This document shows positions 1-6,403 of a DNA stretch of 6,517 nucleotides, one piece after another (positions within the stretch are counted from its first letter, which is position 1; every line of letters begins with the position of its first letter). Where the stretch lies: positions 1 to 6,517 of the forward strand of contig DMYC01000110.1 in the NCBI GenBank assembly GCA_003482695.1. The letters run 5' to 3'. Source of the DNA: Clostridiales bacterium UBA8960. Its GTDB lineage: Bacteria; Bacillota; Clostridia; Peptostreptococcales; Acidaminobacteraceae. The notes under the pieces are model-generated. The model worked only from the letters and a program-made list of their open reading frames with translations, was not told where the DNA came from and did not search any database. A program made the position numbers and the translations under genes.

Positions 1-259
1 GCTTTGCGTAGACGATTTTTTTGATGGCCGCCTGGCTGAGATGGTATTCCTGTGCAAGCTCGGCGATGGTGCGCGATGACCGGAAGCCACTGATGATGGC
101 TTTGTTTCGCGCATCGAGTTCTTTTCTCAGTCCCGTCTGATCTCCCCAACCTGTTCTACTGGAGGACTTGGGTACGTAGATCATAGTCCCTTTAGTGTAT
201 TGCTGAAGTGCCTCGAGTAGGTGAGTTGGCAAGATATCCGCTGCATTTTTGTAACGCAA
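1..259 (-). CDS. CD3324/YraL-like small helix-turn-helix protein (3' end cut off by window)
   Basis: The 86 visible codons give a small charged protein. An N-terminal RYKNAADILP segment is followed by a GTMIYVP strand (residues 24-30), a conserved-looking GWGDQTG (37-43), a basic linker, and a predicted helix-turn-helix at about residues 63-84 (RTIAELAQEYHLSQAAIKK). From memory this matches a family of roughly 85-90 residue Bacillota proteins named CD3324 family or YraL, related to the Mor transcription activator fold, so probably only a few residues are missing. The function in the family is unknown; DNA binding is inferred from the helix-turn-helix. The start is TTG at 259-257, chosen because AAGGAGG (275-269) lies 9 bases upstream and an in-frame stop sits at 280-278. 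No ATG or GTG fits. It has its own promoter (376-348) downstream of the glyA terminator, so it is probably not part of the glycine operon and no link to glycine metabolism is shown. Confidence 0.72.
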   Translation of the reverse strand, partial: MRYKNAADILPTHLLEALQQYTKGTMIYVPKSSSRTGWGDQTGLRKELDARNKAIISGFRSSRTIAELAQEYHLSQAAIKKIVYAK

Positions 260-268
260 TGGCAATTG

Positions 269-275
269 CCTCCTT
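269..275 (-). promoter_or_regulatory. Ribosome binding site deciding the TTG start of the HTH gene
   Basis: AAGGAGG on the minus strand, 9 bases before TTG at 259. A second in-frame TTG at 265-263 is only 3 bases from this motif and is too close. The motif lies in the loop of a possible 7-bp hairpin formed by GCAATTG and CAATTGC (300-294 with 268-262). A second AGGAGGT motif lies upstream at 309-303. Confidence 0.65.
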
Positions 276-347
276 CTTTAATGTTTGGTTAATCAATTGC
301 TCACCTCCTATGTTTATTTCGTCACCATGTAGGCTAACGTTATCTCG

Positions 348-376
348 AATATAACGCCGAACCTTTAAAAAGTCAA
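348..376 (-). promoter_or_regulatory. Sigma-A-type promoter for the HTH gene
   Basis: On the minus strand, TTGACT (376-371) and TATATT (353-348) are separated by exactly 17 bases; each box differs from consensus at one position. Transcription would begin near 341, giving a leader of about 80 bases before the TTG start. An 8-base palindrome, TAACGTTA (342-335), sits at the predicted start of transcription and could be an operator or chance. The promoter lies 22 bases past the end of the glyA terminator hairpin, which fits an independent downstream transcription unit. Confidence 0.7.
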
Positions 377-398
377 GTCATTGCCTGTTTTTGCGCAT

Positions 399-433
399 AG
401 AAAAGCGCCCCCTTCGGTGTGGGGCGCTTTTCT
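399..433 (-). terminator. Intrinsic terminator after glyA
   Basis: A perfect 13-bp stem pairs 433-421 with 411-399 around a 9-base loop. The stem has a GC-rich core (GCGCCCC with GGGGCGC) and ends in TTTTCT on the minus strand. The complementary strand also ends in TTTTCT, so the element could stop transcription in both directions. It ends the gcv-lpd-glyA unit and insulates it from the promoter at 376-348. The T-run is part of the stem and short, so efficiency may be moderate. Confidence 0.8.
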
Positions 434-443
434 GTGGGGTCGG

Positions 444-467
444 TGCACCGAGGTTGTGCTCGGTGCA
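444..467 (-). other. Hairpin just after the glyA stop codon
   Basis: A 9-bp perfect stem (TGCACCGAG pairing with CTCGGTGCA) with a 6-base loop begins 8 bases after the glyA stop. No T-run follows it, so it is not a classic terminator alone. It precedes the main terminator by 10 bases and may act as an RNA 3'-end stabiliser or first half of a tandem terminator. The heptamer CGGTGCA occurs at 441-447 and 461-467, and 441-450 is itself a perfect palindrome, so an alternative fold is possible. Confidence 0.6.
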
Positions 468-475
468 TTTATTGA

Positions 476-1711
476 CTATTCCCTGTAGAGCGGGAATCGA
501 TCACAAAGTGCTTTGACACGTGCGCGTGCAGGATCTAGGTCTGCATCGCGGTTGTCGATGGTCCAGCTGATGATGTCTGCGATTTCGATCATTTCTGCTT
601 TGCCGAAGCCTCTTGTCGTAGACGCTGGTGTACCAACGCGGATGCCGCTTGTTACAAATGGGCTAGCCGTTTCGTTTGGCACTGTGTTTTTGTTGGTTGT
701 GATGCCGACTTCATCGAGAAGCTTTTCAGCAGCTTTACCTGTGATGTCCTTGTTTCTAAGGTCAACGAGCATCAAGTGGTTGTCTGTACCGCCTGAAACG
801 ATCTTGAAGCCTCTCTCAGCAAGAGCCGCAGCAAGTGTAGAAGCGTTTTCAACAACATTCTTTTGGTATGCTTTAAACTCTTCAGTCATCGCTTCCTTAA
901 AGCAAACCGCTTTCGCTGCGATGATGTGCATAAGTGGTCCACCTTGGATGCCAGGGAAAATCGCTTTATCGATTTGCGCTGCATATTCAGATTTACAAAG
1001 AATTGCGCCGCCTCTTGGCCCACGAAGTGTTTTGTGTGTCGTCGTCGTTACGAAATCTGCATATGGAACTGGAGATGGGTGAATGCCCGCTGCGATAAGG
1101 CCAGCGATATGTGCCATGTCCACCATCATAAGTGCGTTCACTTCGTCACAGATTTCTCTGATGCGTTTGAAGTCGATTGTTCTTGAGTACGCACTTGCTC
1201 CTGAAACGATCATCGCTGGTTTTTCAGCGATTGCTTGTGCTCTTAATGCATCGTAGTCGATGTAACCTTCAGCGTCAACGCCGTAAGATACGAAATTGTA
1301 GAGTTTGCCAGAGAAGTTTACTGGGCTTCCGTGTGTTAAGTGGCCACCGTCAGAAAGGTTCATGCCGAGGATTTTAGCGCCTGGCTCAAGAACGGCCATA
1401 TAAACGCCCATGTTCGCTTGTGAACCTGAGTGTGGTTGAACATTCGCGTGCTCAGCACCGAAAAGTTCTTTCATACGGTTTCTGGCGAGGTCTTCACTCA
1501 TGTCTACGAACTCACAACCACCGTAGTAACGCTTGTGTGGATAACCTTCAGCATATTTGTTTGTAAGGTGTGAACCCATTGCTTGCATCACTGTAAGGCT
1601 TGTGAAGTTTTCAGAAGCAATCAGCTCGATATTTGCGGATTGTCTTTTAAGCTCAAGCTCCATTGATTCATAAAGCTCCGGATCATTTTTCTTAATCAAA
1701 TCGAAATTCAT
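476..1711 (-). CDS. glyA: Serine hydroxymethyltransferase
   Basis: A PLP enzyme of the cytoplasm that interconverts serine + tetrahydrofolate with glycine + 5,10-methylene-tetrahydrofolate. The 411-residue product is of normal bacterial length (about 410-420) and appears complete. Visible motifs are IELIASEN (28-35), [15 protein letters not shown] (51-65), HSGSQAN (94-100), VDMAHIAGL (197-205, with the PLP-contacting Asp198 and His201), and [14 protein letters not shown] (222-235), where Lys227 forms the Schiff base with PLP. The start at 1711 is chosen because AAGGAG (1723-1718) is 6 bases upstream. An in-frame ATG at 1729, directly after the lpd stop, would add six residues but has only a poor ribosome site. 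It is the last gene of the cluster, 18 bases after lpd and followed by hairpins. Its position suggests co-expression with glycine cleavage, either feeding glycine from serine or making serine from glycine. Confidence 0.97.
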   Translation of the reverse strand: MNFDLIKKNDPELYESMELELKRQSANIELIASENFTSLTVMQAMGSHLTNKYAEGYPHKRYYGGCEFVDMSEDLARNRMKELFGAEHANVQPHSGSQANMGVYMAVLEPGAKILGMNLSDGGHLTHGSPVNFSGKLYNFVSYGVDAEGYIDYDALRAQAIAEKPAMIVSGASAYSRTIDFKRIREICDEVNALMMVDMAHIAGLIAAGIHPSPVPYADFVTTTTHKTLRGPRGGAILCKSEYAAQIDKAIFPGIQGGPLMHIIAAKAVCFKEAMTEEFKAYQKNVVENASTLAAALAERGFKIVSGGTDNHLMLVDLRNKDITGKAAEKLLDEVGITTNKNTVPNETASPFVTSGIRVGTPASTTRGFGKAEMIEIADIISWTIDNRDADLDPARARVKALCDRFPLYRE

Positions 1712-1717
1712 CTTAAT

Positions 1718-1723
1718 CTCCTT
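1718..1723 (-). promoter_or_regulatory. Ribosome binding site deciding the glyA start
   Basis: AAGGAG, 6 bases before the ATG at 1711. It lies downstream of the alternative ATG at 1729, inside what would be its coding sequence, which favours the shorter protein. Confidence 0.8.
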
Positions 1724-1729
1724 AATCAT

Positions 1730-3136
1730 CTACTTCTTAAGCTTTGGTGGTGCCATGTGGATCGCTTCACCACGAAGACCAAGCGTCGCTTCTGCGAATG
1801 ACTCAGCAAGCGTAGGATGGGCGTGGATCGTGTTTGCGATATGGTCCACTGTCATTTTATTGGCTACGGCAAGCGTGGCTTCTGCGATCAAATCTGAAGC
1901 GTGTGGCCCCATGATGTGGACGCCTAAGATGTCGTCGTTCATGTCTGAGATCACTTTGATGAAGCCTTCAGGTTCGCCGATGGAAAGCGCTTTTCCGTTT
2001 GCGCCAAACATAAATTTGCTCTTCTTGATTTCAATGCCTCTTTCGTTCGCCTCATCTTCGCTAAGACCCACTGTTGCGATTTCAGGGAACACGAAGATGC
2101 AGTTTGGCACAGCGTCGTGATTGCCCTTATGTTCGATGCCCATGATGTGTTCGGCAGCTGCGATGCCTTGGTGTGATGCGGCATGCGCTAACATGATGAT
2201 GCCATTGACATCGCCAATCGCATAAATGTGGTCGACGTTGGTCGCGAACGTGTGGTGATCTGCGACGATGCCTTTTTTAGTGACTTCGACGCCGGCTGCT
2301 TCGAGATTCAGGTATTTGTAAACGGGGACTCTACCTGTGGATAAAAGGACGTTCGTCGCAGGGAATTCAACAGGGCCTTTAGTCGTGTTGCCTGTGACGG
2401 CAAGGCCGTTCTCCGTCTCAACGATCGCCATGTTTTCAATCGATTTGTATAGGTTAACGCCTTTTTTCTTGAGCATCGCGCCGAAACGCTTGCTGATTTC
2501 AGTATCCACTTCTCTTAAGAAACGGTCGCTTCTGATAAGAACAGAGACATCTGAACCCATCGCTGCGAAGATGCCCGCAAATTCCATCGCGATGACGCCG
2601 CCACCGATAATGACGAGTTTTTCAGGGATGCTCTTGAATTCGAGAAGCTCCTTGCTCGTGATGACACCTGGTAGGTCTACGCCTGCGAATGGTGGAATTT
2701 GAGTGGTTGAGCCAGAGGCGATGATGATATCATCGCCAGTGACCTGTATGGTTTCGCCGTCATTTTTAACGACTTTAAGTGTTTTTTTATCGATAAAGCT
2801 CGCTGTGCCATCGATGATCGTGACGCCATTTGCTTTAAGGACTTGCTCGATGCCGCCCACCAAGGTGTTGACGACTTCGTCTTTTCTCGCTTGAATCTTT
2901 TCGACATCAAAACTATAGTTGTCCACTTTGATCCCGAAATCTTCGATATGGCTCAAAGTATGGAGTAATTCAGCGTTTCTATATAGTGTCTTTGTTGGAA
3001 TACACCCGTAGTTCAGGCATGTTCCACCAATTTTGTGTCGCTCGATCAATGTGACGCTGGCGCCTAGTTGTGCCCCTCTGATAGCTGCCACATAACCGCC
3101 TATTCCACCGCCGATGACGACGATTTTCTTTTGCAT
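1730..3136 (-). CDS. lpd: Dihydrolipoyl dehydrogenase (L protein of glycine cleavage)
   Basis: A homodimeric FAD flavoprotein that re-oxidises dihydrolipoyl-GcvH with NAD+, yielding NADH. The 468 residues match the usual length, with no extra N-terminal lipoyl domain. Domains in order: FAD-binding fold with GGGIGG (9-14); redox disulfide GGTCLNYGCIP with Cys40 and Cys45; NAD-binding fold with GGGVIAMEFA (178-187), whose second half departs a little from the common GGGxxGxE form; FAD motif YAIGD (305-309); and a C-terminal dimer domain with HAHPTLAE, giving the catalytic pair His440 and Glu445. The start ATG at 3136 has TAGGAGG (3148-3142) 5 bases upstream. It lies 14 bases after gcvPB, so it is probably dedicated to glycine cleavage, although Lpd proteins can also serve 2-oxoacid dehydrogenases. 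Its stop is TAG, immediately followed in frame by ATG. Confidence 0.95.
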   Translation of the reverse strand: MQKKIVVIGGGIGGYVAAIRGAQLGASVTLIERHKIGGTCLNYGCIPTKTLYRNAELLHTLSHIEDFGIKVDNYSFDVEKIQARKDEVVNTLVGGIEQVLKANGVTIIDGTASFIDKKTLKVVKNDGETIQVTGDDIIIASGSTTQIPPFAGVDLPGVITSKELLEFKSIPEKLVIIGGGVIAMEFAGIFAAMGSDVSVLIRSDRFLREVDTEISKRFGAMLKKKGVNLYKSIENMAIVETENGLAVTGNTTKGPVEFPATNVLLSTGRVPVYKYLNLEAAGVEVTKKGIVADHHTFATNVDHIYAIGDVNGIIMLAHAASHQGIAAAEHIMGIEHKGNHDAVPNCIFVFPEIATVGLSEDEANERGIEIKKSKFMFGANGKALSIGEPEGFIKVISDMNDDILGVHIMGPHASDLIAEATLAVANKMTVDHIANTIHAHPTLAESFAEATLGLRGEAIHMAPPKLKK

Positions 3137-3150
3137 CGCTGCCTCCTAGA

Positions 3151-4608
3151 CTAGTTCTTTTCCCATTTTAAAACTGGATTTCTCGCTGCCATAACTTCGT
3201 CAACACGGCGAATTTGAGTCGTCGTTGGTGCGTTTTTGAGAAGTTCTGGATTCGAATCCGCTTCTTTGCTGATCTGAATCATGACGTCGATGAATGCATC
3301 AAGCGTTTCTTTGCTTTCCGTTTCAGTCGGTTCGATCATAAGTGCATTTGGCACGATGAGTGGGAAGTAGATCGTCGGTGGGTGGTATCCCATGTCTAAG
3401 AGTCTCTTCGCGACATCGAGCGTGCTGCAAACGCTGAGTTCATTTTTAAGACCTGAGAATACGCACTCGTGCTTGCAGATCGTATCCATCGGTAAGTTAT
3501 AGTAATCTTTGAGTTTTTCTTGGATGTAGTTTGCGTTGAGAACCGCGATCTCAGAGACGCGCTTAAGGCCTTCTGCACCCATCGTCAAGATGTACGTATA
3601 CGCTCTAACGAGGATTCCGAAGTTGCCGTTAAATGATTTCACTCTACCAATCGTATCTGGTCTGTCGTAATCGAGGTAATATCTGTCTGTTCCTTTTGTT
3701 ACAACTGGTGTTGGCAGATAAGGCTCGAGGAATTTCTTCACGCCTACTGGACCAGATCCTGGACCACCTCCACCGTGAGGTGTCGTAAATGTCTTGTGAA
3801 GGTTGTAGTGAACGACGTCAAAGCCCATGTCGCCAGGTCTTGTTTGACCCATGATCGCGTTAAGGTTCGCGCCATCGTAGTATAAAAGGCCGCCTGCGTC
3901 GTGAACGAGGTTCGCGATTTCTACGATATTTTGCTCAAATAATCCAAGTGTACTTGGGTTCGTGAGCATAAGTCCCGCGATTTCGTCATTTAATGCTTCT
4001 TTGAGGTTCTCGAGGTTGATGCTGCCATCTTTGCTCGATTTGATCTCTACGATATCGAAGCCCGCTACATTTGCACTTGCAGGGTTCGTACCATGCGCTG
4101 AATCTGGAACGATGATTTTGGTACGCTTAAGGTCGCCGCGCTTTTCGTGGTAAGCTTTGATGATCATAAGACCGGCAAGCTCGCCTTGAGCACCTGCAGC
4201 TGGCTGAAGCGAGAACGCGTCCATGCCGCCGATTTCCGAAAGCATGCCTGAAAGGTTGTGCATGAGTTCAAATGCGCCTTGTGTTGTCGCTTCGTCTTGA
4301 AGTGGATGAAGCGCGCTGAATTTACCTAAAGACGCCATATCTTCGTTGATTTTTGGGTTGTACTTCATCGTACAAGAACCAAGTGGATAAAAACCTGTAT
4401 CCACGCCGAAGTTTTTGTTGCTGAGTAGTGTATAATGTCTCACGAGTTGTGGCTCGCTAACCTGTGGCAATATCAATTCTTGTTTTCTACGTAAAGCAGC
4501 AGGAATGACATCGTCAAGTTCGACATTTTCAACTTTGCAGGTTGGGAGCATATATGCTCTTCTGCCCTCTTTCGAGATTTCAAATATAAGTTGATCGTAT
4601 TTTACCAT
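3151..4608 (-). CDS. gcvPB: Glycine dehydrogenase (decarboxylating) subunit 2
   Basis: The PLP-carrying half of the split P protein. With GcvPA it decarboxylates glycine and loads the aminomethyl group onto lipoyl-GcvH. The 485-residue product is of usual length. Motifs seen: [15 protein letters not shown] (74-88), [12 protein letters not shown] (135-146), [16 protein letters not shown] (169-184), [11 protein letters not shown] (244-254), and [18 protein letters not shown] (267-284), where Lys272 is the expected PLP Schiff-base lysine. The ATG at 4608 is chosen because GGAGG (4620-4616) is 7 bases upstream. An in-frame ATG at 4638 would add ten non-conserved residues that encode this very ribosome site. 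The gene overlaps the end of gcvPA by 7 bases, which predicts translational coupling and fits the need for equal amounts of both subunits. Confidence 0.96.
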   Translation of the reverse strand: MVKYDQLIFEISKEGRRAYMLPTCKVENVELDDVIPAALRRKQELILPQVSEPQLVRHYTLLSNKNFGVDTGFYPLGSCTMKYNPKINEDMASLGKFSALHPLQDEATTQGAFELMHNLSGMLSEIGGMDAFSLQPAAGAQGELAGLMIIKAYHEKRGDLKRTKIIVPDSAHGTNPASANVAGFDIVEIKSSKDGSINLENLKEALNDEIAGLMLTNPSTLGLFEQNIVEIANLVHDAGGLLYYDGANLNAIMGQTRPGDMGFDVVHYNLHKTFTTPHGGGGPGSGPVGVKKFLEPYLPTPVVTKGTDRYYLDYDRPDTIGRVKSFNGNFGILVRAYTYILTMGAEGLKRVSEIAVLNANYIQEKLKDYYNLPMDTICKHECVFSGLKNELSVCSTLDVAKRLLDMGYHPPTIYFPLIVPNALMIEPTETESKETLDAFIDVMIQISKEADSNPELLKNAPTTTQIRRVDEVMAARNPVLKWEKN

Positions 4609-5948
4609 GAGATTTCCTCCATTGCTTTCACGAGACAATCGATTTCTTCTATTGTACGCTTTTCAGTGACACAGAATAGAACGCGATTTTTGTCTGATGG
4701 GTATTCTTTTTCGAGGTTATATCCGCCTAAGAAGCCTTTATTTGCAAGCTGTGCGTTAAGTGCATCTACATCCATATCCGTTTCGAGAACGAATTCTCTG
4801 AAGAATGGCTGGTCATAAACCGGTTTGAATTTTCCAGTTGCGATCAACTTGTTAAATGCATAGTAAGCTTTCTTAGCTGAAGCATCTGCCACTTCGAAGA
4901 GGCCTTCTGTTCCGAGTGCGCCTAGATAAATCGTCGCAGCAAGGGCGTTAAGCGCTTGGTTTGAACAGATATTCGATGTCGCTTTGTCTCTTCTGATGTG
5001 TTGCTCACGCGCTTGAAGTGTGAGTGTAAATGCGCGCTTTCCATCGAGATCCACCGTTTGACCGACGATTCTACCTGGCATTTTACGCATTTGCTTAGTC
5101 GATGCCGCCATAAAACCAAGGTAAGGACCGCCGTAGTTAAGGCCGTTTCCTAATACTTGACCTTCGCCGACAGCGAGATCCGCACCGTATTCGCCTGGCG
5201 TTTTGAGCATGCCAAGTGAAATCGGATCGACGTTCATGATAAAGAGCGCTTTGTTTTCATGTGCCAAATCGCTTATTCCAGTACAATCTTCAACGATACC
5301 GAAGAAGTTAGGGTTTTGAACGATAACCGCAACTGTGTCGCCGTTAACGGCTTCTTTGAGGGCGTCCATATCTGTAACGCCGTCTTTAGAAGGCACTTCA
5401 ACCACTTTTGTGCCGTAGAAACGCATATACGTTTTTACCACTTCACGTGTTTGCGGGTGAACTGTATTCGAAATAACCACTGTATCGCCTTTTTGGTTTG
5501 CTGCCGCAAGCATCGCCGCTTCTGCAGTCGCAGATGCGCCATCGTACATCGATGCATTTGACACTTCAAGACCAGTAAGGTTCGCGATCATCGTTTGGTA
5601 CTCGAAAACCGCTTGAAGCGTGCCTTGGCTGATTTCAGGTTGATATGGCGTATACGCTGTATAGAACTCCGATCTTGAGATGAGGTGCTTTACGATCGAT
5701 GGAACTGAGTGATCGTACGCGCCGGCGCCTCTAAAGCAGACCAATTCTTCTGTACTTGTATTTTTATTTGCGATGCTTTTAATTTTCTTTGAAACTTCCG
5801 TCTCAGAGAGAGGACTACCTAAGTCAAGTCTTCGACCTAGCTTGATAGCTGCAGGAATATCATCGAACAATCTGTCGATCGAGTCTATCCCCAGTACTTC
5901 AAGCATTTCCTTCTCATCTTGCTCAGTATTTGGGATATATGGAAACAT
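4602..5948 (-). CDS. gcvPA: Glycine dehydrogenase (decarboxylating) subunit 1
   Basis: The N-terminal half of the split P protein, a PLP-fold subunit that lacks the Schiff-base lysine and completes the active site of GcvPB. The 448 residues are the usual length. It starts with MFPYIPNT as typical family members do. Visible conserved stretches are [13 protein letters not shown] (72-84), [16 protein letters not shown] (97-112), [12 protein letters not shown] (134-145), [12 protein letters not shown] (268-279) and [20 protein letters not shown] (314-333). The start ATG at 5948 directly abuts the gcvH stop. Its GAGGAGG ribosome site (5960-5954) is formed by the final Glu-Glu codons of gcvH, so translation is likely coupled. 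The split form is typical of Bacillota, archaea and Thermus, whereas proteobacteria and eukaryotes carry one fused GcvP of about 950 residues. Confidence 0.96.
   Translation of the reverse strand: MFPYIPNTEQDEKEMLEVLGIDSIDRLFDDIPAAIKLGRRLDLGSPLSETEVSKKIKSIANKNTSTEELVCFRGAGAYDHSVPSIVKHLISRSEFYTAYTPYQPEISQGTLQAVFEYQTMIANLTGLEVSNASMYDGASATAEAAMLAAANQKGDTVVISNTVHPQTREVVKTYMRFYGTKVVEVPSKDGVTDMDALKEAVNGDTVAVIVQNPNFFGIVEDCTGISDLAHENKALFIMNVDPISLGMLKTPGEYGADLAVGEGQVLGNGLNYGGPYLGFMAASTKQMRKMPGRIVGQTVDLDGKRAFTLTLQAREQHIRRDKATSNICSNQALNALAATIYLGALGTEGLFEVADASAKKAYYAFNKLIATGKFKPVYDQPFFREFVLETDMDVDALNAQLANKGFLGGYNLEKEYPSDKNRVLFCVTEKRTIEEIDCLVKAMEEISW
4616..4620 (-). promoter_or_regulatory. Ribosome binding site deciding the gcvPB start
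   Basis: GGAGG lies 7 bases before the ATG at 4608 and inside the coding sequence of gcvPA. It is downstream of the alternative ATG at 4638, so initiation at 4608 is strongly preferred. Confidence 0.8.
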
Positions 5949-6332
5949 CTACGCCTCCTCGTTACAAAAAACTTCGTACTCTTCTGCATTCATGAGTTCA
6001 TCTAAATCAGCCATGTTAGCGATAGAGATTTTCATGATCCAGTTTTCATATGGGTCAGAGTTAACAAGTGAAGGATCGTTTTCGAGATCTTCATTGACTG
6101 CTAAAATCGTGCCAGAAACCGGCATAAGCATATCAGATGCCGCTTTTACAGATTCAATCGTACCGAAGCTTTCTTCGCCTTCAACTTCAGTATCTACTTC
6201 AGGTAACTCAACATAAACAATTGAGCCTAATGCGTGTTGCGCAAAATCAGTTATTCCTACATAAGCTTCATTACCTTCAACTTTTACCCACTCGTGGTCT
6301 TTTGTATAATATAATCCGCTAACAACTTTCAT
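5949..6332 (-). CDS. gcvH: Glycine cleavage system H protein (lipoyl carrier)
   Basis: A small acidic shuttle protein whose lipoyl arm carries the aminomethyl group from GcvP to GcvT and is then re-oxidised by Lpd. The 127 residues are the usual length. The N-terminus has YTKDHEWVKVEG (9-20), followed by GITDFAQHALGSIVYVELP (26-44). The lipoylation motif ESVKAASD (60-67) places the modified lysine at Lys63. The start ATG at 6332 is chosen because AGGAGG (6347-6342) sits 9 bases upstream. An in-frame ATG at 6359 would add MKKFRRLFK, which is unlike the family and overlaps the ribosome site. It stands 71 bases after gcvT and abuts gcvPA with the sequence TAGATG. No lipoate ligase or lipoyl synthase is visible, so lipoylation depends on genes elsewhere. 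Confidence 0.97.
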   Translation of the reverse strand: MKVVSGLYYTKDHEWVKVEGNEAYVGITDFAQHALGSIVYVELPEVDTEVEGEESFGTIESVKAASDMLMPVSGTILAVNEDLENDPSLVNSDPYENWIMKISIANMADLDELMNAEEYEVFCNEEA

Positions 6333-6341
6333 CTTAAATAA

Positions 6342-6347
6342 CCTCCT
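6342..6347 (-). promoter_or_regulatory. Ribosome binding site deciding the gcvH start
   Basis: A full AGGAGG, 9 bases before ATG at 6332 and downstream of the alternative ATG at 6359. Confidence 0.8.
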
Positions 6348-6359
6348 GAATTTTTTCAT

Positions 6360-6379
6360 ATTATAAGGGACAATCCCCT
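6360..6379 (-). promoter_or_regulatory. Possible internal -10 box and small dyad between gcvT and gcvH
   Basis: On the minus strand a perfect TATAAT (6365-6360) lies 27 bases before the gcvH start. Just upstream of it, 6379-6365 can form a 6-bp hairpin with a 3-base loop (GGGA TTG TCCC core with one G-U pair). No good -35 box is seen at 16-18 bases (the nearest is CTGATT), so an internal promoter is only a possibility; the A+T-rich gap makes a chance TATAAT fairly likely. Confidence 0.25.
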
Positions 6380-6403
6380 CTTAATCAGTATACCTTAAAG
6401 CAA

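Noticed and set aside
178..187. Amino acid change in the Lpd NAD-binding motif as a sign of lost function (residues 178-187 of Lpd)
   Set aside because: GGGVIAMEFA departs from the most common GGGxIGxE pattern, but variants with Ala at this turn occur in functional family members, and all redox and catalytic residues (Cys40, Cys45, His440, Glu445) are intact.
1..259. Transposase or resolvase fragment at the left edge
   Set aside because: The helix-turn-helix could suggest a transposase N-terminus, but the whole 86-residue reading, including the IYVP strand and GWG motif before the helix-turn-helix, fits the small CD3324/YraL-type protein better, and no terminal inverted repeats were seen.
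513..1082. Plus-strand open frame of 189 codons opposite glyA
   Set aside because: It lies wholly antisense to the strongly conserved glyA gene, has no recognisable motif and is explained as a shadow of glyA codon use. The same holds for the other plus-strand frames opposite lpd, gcvPB, gcvPA and gcvH.
5773..6216. Plus-strand serine-rich frame of 147 codons spanning gcvPA and gcvH
   Set aside because: It crosses the junction of two well supported minus-strand genes, is antisense to both, and its serine-rich low-complexity product is typical of a reverse-strand shadow.
6333..6359. Longer GcvH beginning MKKFRRLFK
   Set aside because: The extension is encoded by the ribosome binding site itself and is not seen in GcvH proteins; the ATG at 6332 has the well placed AGGAGG.
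6333..6403. Glycine riboswitch in the gcvT-gcvH gap
   Set aside because: The gap is only 71 bases, too short for the tandem glycine aptamers, and shows no riboswitch-like core or terminator. Such an element would be expected upstream of gcvT, outside the window.
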